Below, one piece after another: positions 49,567 to 58,386 of a DNA stretch of 64,000 nt. Positions within the stretch are counted from its first letter, which is position 1; each line of letters opens with the position of its first letter. This DNA comes from Ruegeria arenilitoris (lineage in GTDB: Bacteria > Pseudomonadota > Alphaproteobacteria > Rhodobacterales > Rhodobacteraceae). The stretch lies in assembly GCF_042675705.1 (NCBI RefSeq), contig NZ_JBHTJJ010000002.1; one strand, 5' to 3'. A program made the position numbers and the translations under genes. A model generated the notes under the pieces. It ran no database searches. It had not been told where the DNA came from and saw only the letters and a program-made list of their open reading frames with translations.

Positions 49567-49630
49567 GTTTTCCGGCGCGAGGTTTGCCGGGTTTGTTTTT
49601 TAGTCTGTTCGCAAGGTCACGAGTATTCCA

Positions 49631-50497
49631 ATGTCTCTCCCTGACGGTCGTCCGGTCGACTTTCTGATTTTTGGTGCCGCGAAATGTGCAACCACCTGGT
49701 TGCAAAAGTCGCTGATGCAGACGCCGGCCATTCATATGCCGGGTCCCGAGTTGCATTTCTTTTCTCGGTATTTTGGAAACGGACTGGACTGGTATCGTGA
49801 CCAGTTCGAAGACTGCGATGGCGCAGATCTGATCGGGGAAAAATCGAATTCGTACCTGACTGAACCCTTGGCTGCGCAACGCATCCGAGACAATTTCCCT
49901 GAAACTCGGTTGATCCTGCAGATGCGGGACCCGGTTCAGCGCGCCTATTCCGACTATTGCATGCTGTTCCGCCGCGGCGAGGTCTCGGGAAGGATCGAAG
50001 ATTATCTGGATCCGGCGGTCGCGGCCGACCAGCGGTTTCTGTCCGATGGGCGATACGGCCACCATCTGAAGCGGTTCTACGACTTGTTCCCAGAGGACCA
50101 GATCCTGCTGCTGGCCTATGAGGATGTACGTGTGAACCCTCATGGGAACCTGAAGAAGGTGGCCGGCCATATTGGATATGACGGACAGCTGGAACCGCCG
50201 GTGCAGCAGAAGGTCAAAGATAAGAATGCACCCATGGTGCCACTGTCGCTGCGTCGCGTGCTGAAGCCGGTTCGAGCTGTTCTGGACCCTGTACGTCACA
50301 CCTGGCCGGTACGGTCCATCCGAAACGCCGTCGCTCGAAAGGTGACCTACCCGGCCCTGTCGCCCGAGTTGGAGGCGAAGATGACCGAGTTCTATGCGGC
50401 CGACGTAGAATTGCTTGCCCGCCGCAATCCGGGTCTCTGCCAGAATTGGACGGTTTCGGATGCAGTTCACAGAAGCGAATCGCAGGCCATGTCATGA
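49631..50497 (+). CDS. Sulfotransferase
   Basis: A 288-residue PAPS-dependent sulfotransferase. The 5'-phosphosulfate loop is FGAAKCATTWLQ at 14-25, and the 3'-phosphate-binding RDPVQRAYSDY begins at R99 with S107. It would transfer sulfate to a sugar hydroxyl of the polysaccharide. The sequence resembles heparan-sulfate-type bacterial sulfotransferases. ATG 49631 is 64 bp after the export gene. A second sulfotransferase lies at the other end of the + strand group (62.9 kb). Confidence 0.85.
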   Translation: MSLPDGRPVDFLIFGAAKCATTWLQKSLMQTPAIHMPGPELHFFSRYFGNGLDWYRDQFEDCDGADLIGEKSNSYLTEPLAAQRIRDNFPETRLILQMRDPVQRAYSDYCMLFRRGEVSGRIEDYLDPAVAADQRFLSDGRYGHHLKRFYDLFPEDQILLLAYEDVRVNPHGNLKKVAGHIGYDGQLEPPVQQKVKDKNAPMVPLSLRRVLKPVRAVLDPVRHTWPVRSIRNAVARKVTYPALSPELEAKMTEFYAADVELLARRNPGLCQNWTVSDAVHRSESQAMS

Positions 50498-50971
50498 TCG
50501 AAGCCATAGTTTGGTTTCCATTCAGGAAACAAAAGCGCCTTAGGGCTTTGTGCGTGCACGATGAACCGGGACTATCGGGCCCTGAGGATACAACAATTGA
50601 TACTGCGACGGCGGTCGCGTGCTGAAAAAAATGGCATTTCTGTGATTTTATGGTGTCCAAGTGGTGGAAAGGGGATTTTGATACCAATGGTGGTGTGGTA
50701 GCCTTGAAGACGTGGGTTCGTGGTCGGGACCCTGTGATGGGCCAGACGACGTATAGTGTAACGAGTTGACGAGTTAAAAGGGGGTTTGGTTCAGGGCGGA
50801 GGTTTCTAGGCGCCCGGATTCACGTGGGGGACTTTTAGCGAAGCAATGTGTTTGCCGGCCGGCGCCATGTGGTGTCGATCGGGAATTGAGGTTTTTTAGT
50901 GGTGGAGCGGGCGTGTTTGGCCCGTCTCATTTCAGTCGAGTGGTAAGTGGCAATTTTTGCCGGGGGTTCTT
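50498..50971. promoter_or_regulatory. 474-bp spacer upstream of the 4,6-dehydratase gene
   Basis: No gene was found. The + strand is unusually G- and T-rich. An ACGAGTT heptamer occurs twice in tandem at about 50760-50776 around a TTGACG, a possible -35. The length suggests an independent promoter for the capD-like gene and what follows. Confidence 0.4.
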
Positions 50972-53095
50972 ATGAGTATGTACGAGCAAGAGTTGGTTAA
51001 GCTCAAGAGTGGACCGGATGCAGATAGCACGATCGAACAGGATCGCGCCTTCGGAGACATCCAGTCGAAGCTGCGACAGAAGCTGACCGAATTGAGCGCC
51101 AACCGACGCCTGCTGATCGGAGATGTATTCGCATCCGCCGGAGCTGTGGCCGCGGCCGTCGTTCTGGCTAATGGTGGCATCGTTCCTGAACAGTTCGGGT
51201 CTGTTCTGTTGCCGTTGGTCGTTATGACCTGCCTGGTGGCGCTGGCGGTTTTGCCGCTTTCCGGCATCTACAAACGCCACACACGGTCGACTTCGCTGCG
51301 CGATGTGACGCTGATCGTGCGTGCTGCAGGGCTGTCGGTTGTTTTGTTGGCATTGCTGGGTGCTGCCCTTCCCGTTACCGCACAGGTGCCGCTGGCGGTC
51401 TATGTTATTCAGTTCCTGCTGTTGGTTCCCGCCTTTGGTACTCTGCGCGTCCTAGCGCGCAGCACCGAGCTGACGAGCGATCCGGCGCGCCGTTGCCCGG
51501 ATGCGTCTAACGGGAAAATCCCGGTTATTCTGGTCGGAACCGGCGCCAGCTGCGACCTGTTCGTGCGGTCGCTGCACAATCAGGAATCCAAGTATGAACC
51601 TGTCGGGATCATCGACGATGCGCGGAACACGCAGGGCCTGTATTTTCACGATGTGAAGATCATCGGGTCGCTGTTGGATGCTGACGCCGTCATCGAACGT
51701 CTGAAGTATTATGACCAACTGCCGCAGCGCGTTTTGTTGACCGAGCCCGTAACCCATTTTGAAAGCGATGGCATTCGCAAGCTGACCCGTTGGGCTGAGG
51801 CCAACAGCATTCCGGTATCGCGTCTGGCGGGACTCGAAGAACTTGGCACCGAGAGCAATGGCATCCGGACCGTCAATCCCGAAGACATCCTGGACCGTCC
51901 GCAGAAAGCGGTCGAACGCTCGATGCTGCGCGAGATGTTCAAGGGCCGCCGTGTCCTGATCACCGGCGCCGGAGGGTCGATCGGTAGCGAGCTGACACGC
52001 CAGATCGCCTCGTTCGAGCCGGCCGAGCTGGTGATGATCGAGAACACGGAATATAACGCCTATTCCATCGATATGGATCTGGGTCAAAACTTCCCGGATG
52101 TCGCACGCCGCATCTACGTGGCCGACATTCGCAACGCGTCCCGCGTGAACGCGATCTTTGAACGTCACCGCCCCGAGTTGGTCTTCAATGCTGCTGCACT
52201 GAAGCATGTGCCGATGGTTGAGCTGAACCCTTGCGAAGGCGTTCTGACCAACGTGATCGGAACCCGGAATGTGGCGGACGCGGCCCGCAATGTGGGTGCA
52301 ATCGCCATGGTTCAGGTCTCGACGGACAAGGCGGTGAACAGCACCAGCGTCATGGGCGCCACCAAGCGCGTGGCCGAGTTCTACGTTCAGGCGCAGGACC
52401 GTGTGACCAACGAAACCGACGAGAAGACCCGCTTCTTCTCGGTTCGGTTCGGTAACGTGCTGGGGTCGTCCGGCTCGCTGATCCCGCTGTTCCAGCGCCA
52501 GATCTCGGAAGGTGGGCCGCTGACGGTGACTGATCCGAAAATGGAGCGGTACTTCATGACCATCCGTGAAGCCGTGCAGCTGACTCTGGTCGCCGCCGCG
52601 CGGGGTTTGAACCTTGAAGACAGTCACGGCGAGATTTTCGTTCTGGATATGGGTCGGCCAGTCAAGATCGTGGACCTCGCCGAGCGCATGATCCGTCTGG
52701 CCGGCCTTGAGCCCTATCAGGACATCGACATCAAATTCATCGGTATCCGTCAGGGTGAAAAGCTGTACGAAGAGCTGTTCGACGTGACCGAAGAGCGTCG
52801 CGAAAGCGGTATCCCTGGCGTTTCCTCGGCTATTCCCGAAGGCGTCTCTGCCGCGCGTTTGCGGGCGCTGATTCTCAAGCTGGAACAGGCTGCTCAGGAC
52901 GGCAGTGATCTTGGGGTCAAAAAGCTGCTCAAGGATCTGGTGCCGGGTTACGGTGCAAACGGTCTGCGCCCGATCGATGGCAAAGAGCTGGCCGCGCGCA
53001 CCGGCAAGCCGCAGATCAAACCTGTGCCGACGCCCAAGCGGATTGCAAACTTCGCACCGCAAAAAAATCTGGAGACGATCAACGCCGGTCGCTAA
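50972..53095 (+). CDS. Nucleotide-sugar 4,6-dehydratase, membrane CapD/WbpM type
   Basis: A 707-residue enzyme. The N-terminal membrane region has about four helices (46-160), then a CoA-binding-like domain. The C-terminal SDR domain has TGAGGSIG at 331-338 and the catalytic set S450, M461, K465. The Met in place of Tyr is the S-M-K triad known for WbpM-type UDP-GlcNAc 4,6-dehydratases. The product would be UDP-4-keto-6-deoxy-GlcNAc, the substrate for the aminotransferase at 44.3 kb. ATG 50972 has a GGGGG upstream; ATG 50978 is also possible. Confidence 0.88.
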   Translation: MSMYEQELVKLKSGPDADSTIEQDRAFGDIQSKLRQKLTELSANRRLLIGDVFASAGAVAAAVVLANGGIVPEQFGSVLLPLVVMTCLVALAVLPLSGIYKRHTRSTSLRDVTLIVRAAGLSVVLLALLGAALPVTAQVPLAVYVIQFLLLVPAFGTLRVLARSTELTSDPARRCPDASNGKIPVILVGTGASCDLFVRSLHNQESKYEPVGIIDDARNTQGLYFHDVKIIGSLLDADAVIERLKYYDQLPQRVLLTEPVTHFESDGIRKLTRWAEANSIPVSRLAGLEELGTESNGIRTVNPEDILDRPQKAVERSMLREMFKGRRVLITGAGGSIGSELTRQIASFEPAELVMIENTEYNAYSIDMDLGQNFPDVARRIYVADIRNASRVNAIFERHRPELVFNAAALKHVPMVELNPCEGVLTNVIGTRNVADAARNVGAIAMVQVSTDKAVNSTSVMGATKRVAEFYVQAQDRVTNETDEKTRFFSVRFGNVLGSSGSLIPLFQRQISEGGPLTVTDPKMERYFMTIREAVQLTLVAAARGLNLEDSHGEIFVLDMGRPVKIVDLAERMIRLAGLEPYQDIDIKFIGIRQGEKLYEELFDVTEERRESGIPGVSSAIPEGVSAARLRALILKLEQAAQDGSDLGVKKLLKDLVPGYGANGLRPIDGKELAARTGKPQIKPVPTPKRIANFAPQKNLETINAGR

Positions 53096-53259
53096 AATTT
53101 TGTCAAAAGTACATTTAAGTGAGCGGCATTTTCAGCCGCGGTTTACGATTTCAGAAGGGCTCTTCGGAGCATATTGTTGATGATCATTTGCGACCCTGGC
53201 GGTTCACGGCAACCTGCAGATTTTGGCGGGCCCGTCCGAACGGGCAAAGCGAGAACGAT

Positions 53260-54882
53260 ATGACGGCTGAGGCCGAACATATGCGTGACCGGGCCGTTTC
53301 TCAGGCCGGGTCTGGTCGTCGTCGGGCGGTGTTGTGGCTCCTGTTTGGGGGGCTGCTGGCCGTGATGTTGGCGGCCCTGTTTGGCCGGATCATGTCCTTT
53401 GGTTTGCGTCGGGACGAACTGATGTTCGTGGCACCGGCAGAATTGTTGGGCCAATGGCGCCTGTACCAGGACTTCTTCTACAATCACGTTCCGGATTCGG
53501 CGTGGTATTTCCGCGGTCTCTATTTGATCACCGGTCAGGAGGGTCTGCTGGGCTCAGCGCGCCTTGGTGTGTTTCTTGGTTGGATTGCGTTGATCGGCGG
53601 TACCGGTTGGGTGACCTGGCGCCTGTCCGGATCGGCTCTGCTGGCGGCATTCTTCATCGCGGTCTTGATGGTTGATGGAACACTTCTTGCGCAGGCCGGA
53701 ATGGCCGCCAGCAACAACCTGCTGCCATTGCCCTTCGTTGTATGGGGTGTCGGGGGTTTTCTGCTGGAAACCCAGCGCGACCATCCGCGGCCAGTTGTTT
53801 TTGTACTGATTGGAGTCTGCCTGTCGATCGCAGCGGGGATGAAAGTCAGCGCAGTGGTCTTCATTCCGCCCGTCGCGATTGCCACTTTTCTGATGCCCGG
53901 ACATATGGCGTTTGCAGAACGTGTTCGACGGGTGACCCTGCCGATGCTGGCGGGCGGGCTGCTGGGTGCCTTGCCGTTGTTTTGGAACATGGCCGTTGAT
54001 CCTACGGTTTTCATCGCGCATGTCCTCAAGTTCCATACGGGTCCGCACGTGGCCTACTGGCAGGCCAACGCCGCCTCTGAACCCGATCTGGCTCTGGGCC
54101 TTGGGGGCAAAGTGCAGTTGGCCTATTCGGTCTGGTTGGGTGGAGCGGCGCTGGTTTGCCTGTTCGTCGTTGCCTATCTGGCAGTTTTGGCCAGATCTGG
54201 CGGCATGCTGCTCTCCGAACTCGGCGCGGTTCTATTGGTTTTGGTCCTGATCGCCGTGACCGCCGCCTTCAGCTTTGTGCCGTCGCCCGGGTTTCCGCAG
54301 TACTACATTCAGCCCTTGGTCATGATCCCCCTACTGGGCGCGTTGGTTTTCCGAAAGGTCGGGCCAGAGCAGCGTTCGCAGGTCACCCCGGTCCTTGCTG
54401 CCGGTTTCGTTCTGCTGGCAGTGCTGGGGGCGCCGCGCCTCGTTCCCGGTCTGGCAGCGCTGAGCGATCGCAGCGGCTTTACGACTACCCGAGTGGCGCA
54501 GGGTGGCGAAGCGTTGAAGGCCGCGCTTGAATCGAGTGCCCATCCAGACGGACCCGTGGCGACGATCATGCCGATCTACCCGCTTGAAGCGCAACTGCCG
54601 GTCTATCCGGAACTGTCTACTGGCCCTTTTGCCTATCGGATCGCGCCTTATACGGAACCTGACTTGGCCACGAAATACGTGATGGCGGATGCGGCCGGGT
54701 TGCAGGCAGTGTTTGATTCCAACCCTCCCTCCGCTTTCCTGCTGGGATATGATCCGGCTCTTGAGCAGCCATTGTTGCGCTATGCGGAAACAAACGGCTA
54801 CCAGCCCGTGGAAATTTCGGGATTGGGCAACCGCTACGGGCAAGGTGTGGTATACTTGAAGCCATCGGGAGCAACGGAATGA
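53260..54882 (+). CDS. Polytopic GT-C-like glycosyltransferase (fourth in the locus)
   Basis: A 540-residue membrane protein with about eleven hydrophobic segments. The first loop contains RRDELMFVAPAELL and FFYNHVPDSAWYFRG, with the paired acidic residues expected for GT39-type enzymes. The soluble C-terminal ~130 residues lie in the periplasm. ATG 53260 is preceded by GCGAG; a longer frame from 53119 lacks support. It is downstream of the dehydratase and 106 bp before rfbF. Confidence 0.7.
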   Translation: MTAEAEHMRDRAVSQAGSGRRRAVLWLLFGGLLAVMLAALFGRIMSFGLRRDELMFVAPAELLGQWRLYQDFFYNHVPDSAWYFRGLYLITGQEGLLGSARLGVFLGWIALIGGTGWVTWRLSGSALLAAFFIAVLMVDGTLLAQAGMAASNNLLPLPFVVWGVGGFLLETQRDHPRPVVFVLIGVCLSIAAGMKVSAVVFIPPVAIATFLMPGHMAFAERVRRVTLPMLAGGLLGALPLFWNMAVDPTVFIAHVLKFHTGPHVAYWQANAASEPDLALGLGGKVQLAYSVWLGGAALVCLFVVAYLAVLARSGGMLLSELGAVLLVLVLIAVTAAFSFVPSPGFPQYYIQPLVMIPLLGALVFRKVGPEQRSQVTPVLAAGFVLLAVLGAPRLVPGLAALSDRSGFTTTRVAQGGEALKAALESSAHPDGPVATIMPIYPLEAQLPVYPELSTGPFAYRIAPYTEPDLATKYVMADAAGLQAVFDSNPPSAFLLGYDPALEQPLLRYAETNGYQPVEISGLGNRYGQGVVYLKPSGATE

Positions 54883-54988
54883 GCCCAACCCGATCCGCGG
54901 TCTCTGGTGGCCGGTTCGTCAAGCGGCCGGTGTGAGGCCTACGCAGACATGCAGATTTTAGTAACAAGTATTTGAGGGAGTGGCACGA

Positions 54989-55798
54989 ATGAAAACGATA
55001 CTGCTTGCAGGCGGTCTGGGGTCTCGGCTGGCCGAGGAAACAGTCTCGATCCCCAAGCCGATGGTCGAAATCGGCGGCCGGCCGATCATCGCGCGCGTCA
55101 TGGATATCTACAGCCATTTCGGGCACCGCGATTTCGTCGTAGCCGCCGGATACAAGGCGCTTTTGCTCAAGCAGTTCTTCGCGAATTACCACCTCATCGC
55201 CAACAATATCTCGGTCGCTCTGGATACGGGCGAACTCAAGCTGGTGCCTTCGGCGCCCGGCGGTTGGAACGTGTCGGTCGTCGATACCGGGGCTCATACC
55301 ATGACAAGCGGGCGCATTCGGCGTCTCAAGGAATGGCTGGATCCGGGCGAGACCTTCATGTGCACCTATTCTGATGGCTTGGGGAACATCGACATCAACG
55401 CGTTGATCGATTTTCACAAGTCGCACGGCAAGCTGGCGACGGTCACGGCGGTTCAGCCGCCCGCGCGTTTCGGCAACATCGAGTTGAAGGGCGACCGCGT
55501 GGACGCGTTCACCGAAAAGGTGCGTCGCCGCGAGACCTGGATCAACGGTGGGTATTTCGTGTTCGAGCCCGGGGTCATGGATTACATGGTCGACGATATG
55601 GAGCCGCTGGAACAGTCACCGCTGTCTCAGATGGCCCGCGACGGTGAGCTGATGGCCTATCGCCACGAGGGTTTCTGGCATCCGATGGATACCATCCGCG
55701 ACCGCAACGCGTTGGAGGCCCTTTGCGAGGATGATACGCCGCCTTGGCTGCAATTTGATGCCAAGCCCTCCTCTGATTACCCCGCCATAGCGATCTGA
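54989..55798 (+). CDS. rfbF: Glucose-1-phosphate cytidylyltransferase
   Basis: A 269-residue nucleotidyltransferase making CDP-glucose from CTP and glucose 1-phosphate. N-terminal LLAGGLGSRLAEET (GGLGSRL at 8-14) and PKPM (22-25) form the nucleotide site, and the body (TYSDGLGNIDINALIDFHKSHGK, GFWHPMDTIRDRN) is characteristic of RfbF/AscA. ATG 54989 has GAGGGAG 8 bp upstream; GTG 54980 would sit on top of it. It starts the CDP-hexose branch, 7 bp before rfbG. Confidence 0.92.
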   Translation: MKTILLAGGLGSRLAEETVSIPKPMVEIGGRPIIARVMDIYSHFGHRDFVVAAGYKALLLKQFFANYHLIANNISVALDTGELKLVPSAPGGWNVSVVDTGAHTMTSGRIRRLKEWLDPGETFMCTYSDGLGNIDINALIDFHKSHGKLATVTAVQPPARFGNIELKGDRVDAFTEKVRRRETWINGGYFVFEPGVMDYMVDDMEPLEQSPLSQMARDGELMAYRHEGFWHPMDTIRDRNALEALCEDDTPPWLQFDAKPSSDYPAIAI

Positions 55799-55805
55799 GG
55801 AACGA

Positions 55806-56933
55806 ATGACTGGTCAGTCCGATCAGATTTTCGGCGGTCAATTCACCGGCCGCCGGGTGCTTGTGACAGGGCATAGCGGGTTCAAGGGCGGGTGGATTTC
55901 AACCTGGCTGAACCGGCTGGGCGCGGAGGTCACAGGCATTGCCTTGCCGCCCGAGCCCGGGCCTTCCTTCTATCAGGCGTGCGCACTGGATCGGACCATG
56001 GACAGCCGTTTTGCCGATATTCGCGATCCGGCGGCCTTGGCACGGGCGACCGAGGGTCTGGATGCCGAAGTGGTGTTTCACATGGCTGCGCAACCTCTGG
56101 TGCGCAAATCCTACCGCGAACCGGCCGAGACATTTGCGACCAATGTCCAAGGTACGGTCAACGTTCTGGAGGCCGTGCGTCGAATGCCATCGCTGAAGGC
56201 CGTGGTCGTGATCACCAGCGACAAGTGTTATGACAATCGGGAGTGGCTGTGGGGTTATCGCGAAAACGACCCTTTGGGCGGCAAGGATCCGTACAGTGCC
56301 TCCAAGGCGGCAACCGAGCTTGTGGCCCAGTCGTATGCGCATACTTTCTTTTCTGACACGAGTGGCCCTCAGCTTTCGACGGTTCGGGCGGGCAATGTCT
56401 TCGGCGGAGGAGACTGGGGTGAAGACCGGTTGATACCGGACATCATTCGAGCCTGGCATGATGGCCAGCCGGTAACCATCAGAAACCCGGATAGCATTCG
56501 GCCATGGCAGCATGTGCTGGAGCCTGTCGCAGGGTATTTGCTGCTGGCCCAGAAGATTCTGAGCGACGGACAGCGTTTTGCAGGGGCATGGAATTTCGGG
56601 CCAGACGTTTCGGGCACCGTCAATGTCCGGGATCTGGCGGATATGATGTGGCGCGCCTGGGGGGCAGGCGCGCCCGGGTTCCGTTTCCCGGATGAGTCCG
56701 CAACGGCGCCCCACGAAGCTGGCATACTTCGGTTGGACAGCACCAAGGCGCAGACCCGTTTGGGCTGGCGGCCTCGGCTTGAACTGTCTCAAGCCATTGA
56801 ACTGACAACCGACTGGTACAAGGCCCACGCTGCGGGCGACGACATGGGCAAGGTCACCCAATCGCAGATCACCGTGTACCAAGACCTCATGTCCGGCACG
56901 AGTTGCGACCAAACCGAGCTGGCCGCACAGTAG
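55806..56933 (+). CDS. rfbG: CDP-glucose 4,6-dehydratase
   Basis: A 375-residue extended SDR that converts CDP-glucose to CDP-4-keto-6-deoxyglucose. It shows TGHSGFKGGW at 21-30 (the RfbG form of the glycine motif), TSDKCYDN at 137-144, catalytic Y163 and K167 in PYSASK, and FGGGDWGEDRLIPD, all typical of RfbG. It directly follows rfbF and precedes the RfbH-like gene by 19 bp. Confidence 0.93.
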   Translation: MTGQSDQIFGGQFTGRRVLVTGHSGFKGGWISTWLNRLGAEVTGIALPPEPGPSFYQACALDRTMDSRFADIRDPAALARATEGLDAEVVFHMAAQPLVRKSYREPAETFATNVQGTVNVLEAVRRMPSLKAVVVITSDKCYDNREWLWGYRENDPLGGKDPYSASKAATELVAQSYAHTFFSDTSGPQLSTVRAGNVFGGGDWGEDRLIPDIIRAWHDGQPVTIRNPDSIRPWQHVLEPVAGYLLLAQKILSDGQRFAGAWNFGPDVSGTVNVRDLADMMWRAWGAGAPGFRFPDESATAPHEAGILRLDSTKAQTRLGWRPRLELSQAIELTTDWYKAHAAGDDMGKVTQSQITVYQDLMSGTSCDQTELAAQ

Positions 56934-56952
56934 ATTTCCAGGAGATTTTTTG

Positions 56953-58167
56953 ATGAGAGTGAATTACGGACAGACAGTCCACGGCCAGGAAGAGATCGAC
57001 GCCGTCGTCGAGGTTCTGAAAACATCCACCCAAATGGGACCCAAAGTCCGGGAGATGCAGCAGAAAGTCGCTGCACTGTTTTCGAAGGCACATGGGATCA
57101 TGGTCAATTCCGGGTCCTCGGCGAACTATCTGGCCGTCGAAATCCTGGATCTTCCCAAGGGGTCCGAGGTGATCACCCCGGCTTTGACGTTTGCCACCAC
57201 GGTCGCTCCGCTGGTGCGGCAAGGGCTTGTGCCCGCATTCGTCGATGCGGCCGAGGGAACCTACAACATAGATGTCGAACAGATCGAGCGGATGATTTCG
57301 CCCAAAACCTCGGCGATGATGATCCCCTCGTTGATAGGCAACCTCCCGGACTGGCGTCGGATCCGGGAACTGGCCGATGCTCATGGCCTGAAGGTGATCG
57401 AAGACAGCGCCGACACATTGGGTGCCACGATCGACGGTACCAGCACGGGCGTCTGGTCGGATGTTTCGACCACCAGCTTCTACGGCAGCCATGTCATCAA
57501 CGGCGCAGGAAATGGCGGAATGCTGTGCGTCAATGATGACGAGTTGGCACGCAAGGCATTGCTGATGCGGTCGTGGGGCCGCAGCTCGTCGCTGTTCGTC
57601 GAATCCGAGGCCATCGAGAACCGCTTCAACGTTCAGCTGGATGGGATCGAATATGATGCCAAGTTCCTGTTTGAGGCGCTCGGCTACAATCTTGAACCGT
57701 CCGAGATCAGCGCCGCTTTCGGCCTGGTGCAGCTGGGCAAGCTTGAGAACAACATTCGGGTCCGCGAGGAAGCCTTTGCTGCCCATCGCGCGTTTTTCGC
57801 GCAGTATGAGGAATGGTTCATTCTGCCTGAACAGCTGCCGGGCGCACGCACCGGTTGGCTGGCGTTCCCGCTGACTCTGCGAGAAGGCGCTCCGTTTACC
57901 CGTCGCGAGATGCAGATTTTCCTGGAGAAGGCCGACATCCAGACCCGGCCGGTCTTTACCGGCAACATTTTGCGCCAACCGGCCATGAAAGATGTTGAGT
58001 ATCGCGCGGATACCGCAGGTTATCCTGTGTCCGATGCCGTGATGCGCGGGGGCATTCTGTTGGCATGCCATCACGGGCTGACTCAGGCTCATATCGACTA
58101 TATGCATGAAAAGACGCAGGAATTCCTCAAGCCGTATATGACCGGGATGCCGCGCAAGGCATCTTGA
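56953..58167 (+). CDS. RfbH/ColD-like PLP enzyme lacking the [2Fe-2S] cysteines
   Basis: A 404-residue member of the DegT/RfbH group aligned over its length with CDP-4-keto-6-deoxyglucose 3-dehydratase (E1). The Schiff-base Lys is replaced by His (H180 in SFYGSHVI), as in E1 and ColD dehydratases. However, the region that holds the E1 cluster cysteines reads RSWGRSSSLFVES (about 206-218). Only two Cys occur in the whole protein (C192 and one near 375). A 3-dehydratase without an iron-sulfur cluster (ColD-like mechanism) is the best guess. ATG 56953 has GGAG 8 bp upstream. Confidence 0.78.
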   Translation: MRVNYGQTVHGQEEIDAVVEVLKTSTQMGPKVREMQQKVAALFSKAHGIMVNSGSSANYLAVEILDLPKGSEVITPALTFATTVAPLVRQGLVPAFVDAAEGTYNIDVEQIERMISPKTSAMMIPSLIGNLPDWRRIRELADAHGLKVIEDSADTLGATIDGTSTGVWSDVSTTSFYGSHVINGAGNGGMLCVNDDELARKALLMRSWGRSSSLFVESEAIENRFNVQLDGIEYDAKFLFEALGYNLEPSEISAAFGLVQLGKLENNIRVREEAFAAHRAFFAQYEEWFILPEQLPGARTGWLAFPLTLREGAPFTRREMQIFLEKADIQTRPVFTGNILRQPAMKDVEYRADTAGYPVSDAVMRGGILLACHHGLTQAHIDYMHEKTQEFLKPYMTGMPRKAS

Positions 58168-58290
58168 TCCGAGGTCTTCCAGCGGTCGCTTTCCGTCTGC
58201 GGTTGGTGGGTGCGGAATGATCGGTGTTGGCGAAACTATCCCAAGGGGTCCAAATTCCATAGTATCGAAGGGACCGGCCAGGGCGCAGGA

Positions 58291-58386
58291 ATGAAACTGA
58301 TGGCAACTGATCATGATACGGGTAACCCGCAAAGCGCGGGTTTCACCAATCTGGCCCAGAACATGGCCGGCGGCCGGTTGTCATGA
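58291..58386 (+). CDS. Possible 31-codon ORF coupled to the following SDR gene
   Basis: ATG 58291 opens a 31-residue frame (MKLMATDHDTGNPQ...) whose TGA (58384-58386) overlaps the SDR start as ATGA. An AGGA abuts the first ATG and is 9 bp from a second in-frame ATG. A perfect 7-bp hairpin (AACCCGC/GCGGGTT, 58324-58342) lies inside it. It may be a leader for translational coupling, since the SDR lacks a clear Shine-Dalgarno. No homologue recognised. Confidence 0.3.
   Translation: MKLMATDHDTGNPQSAGFTNLAQNMAGGRLS

Noticed and set aside
54879..54935. 18-codon frame overlapping the GT-C stop as ATGA before rfbF
   Set aside because: Very short, no downstream coupling (rfbF is 53 bp further on with its own good ribosome-binding site).
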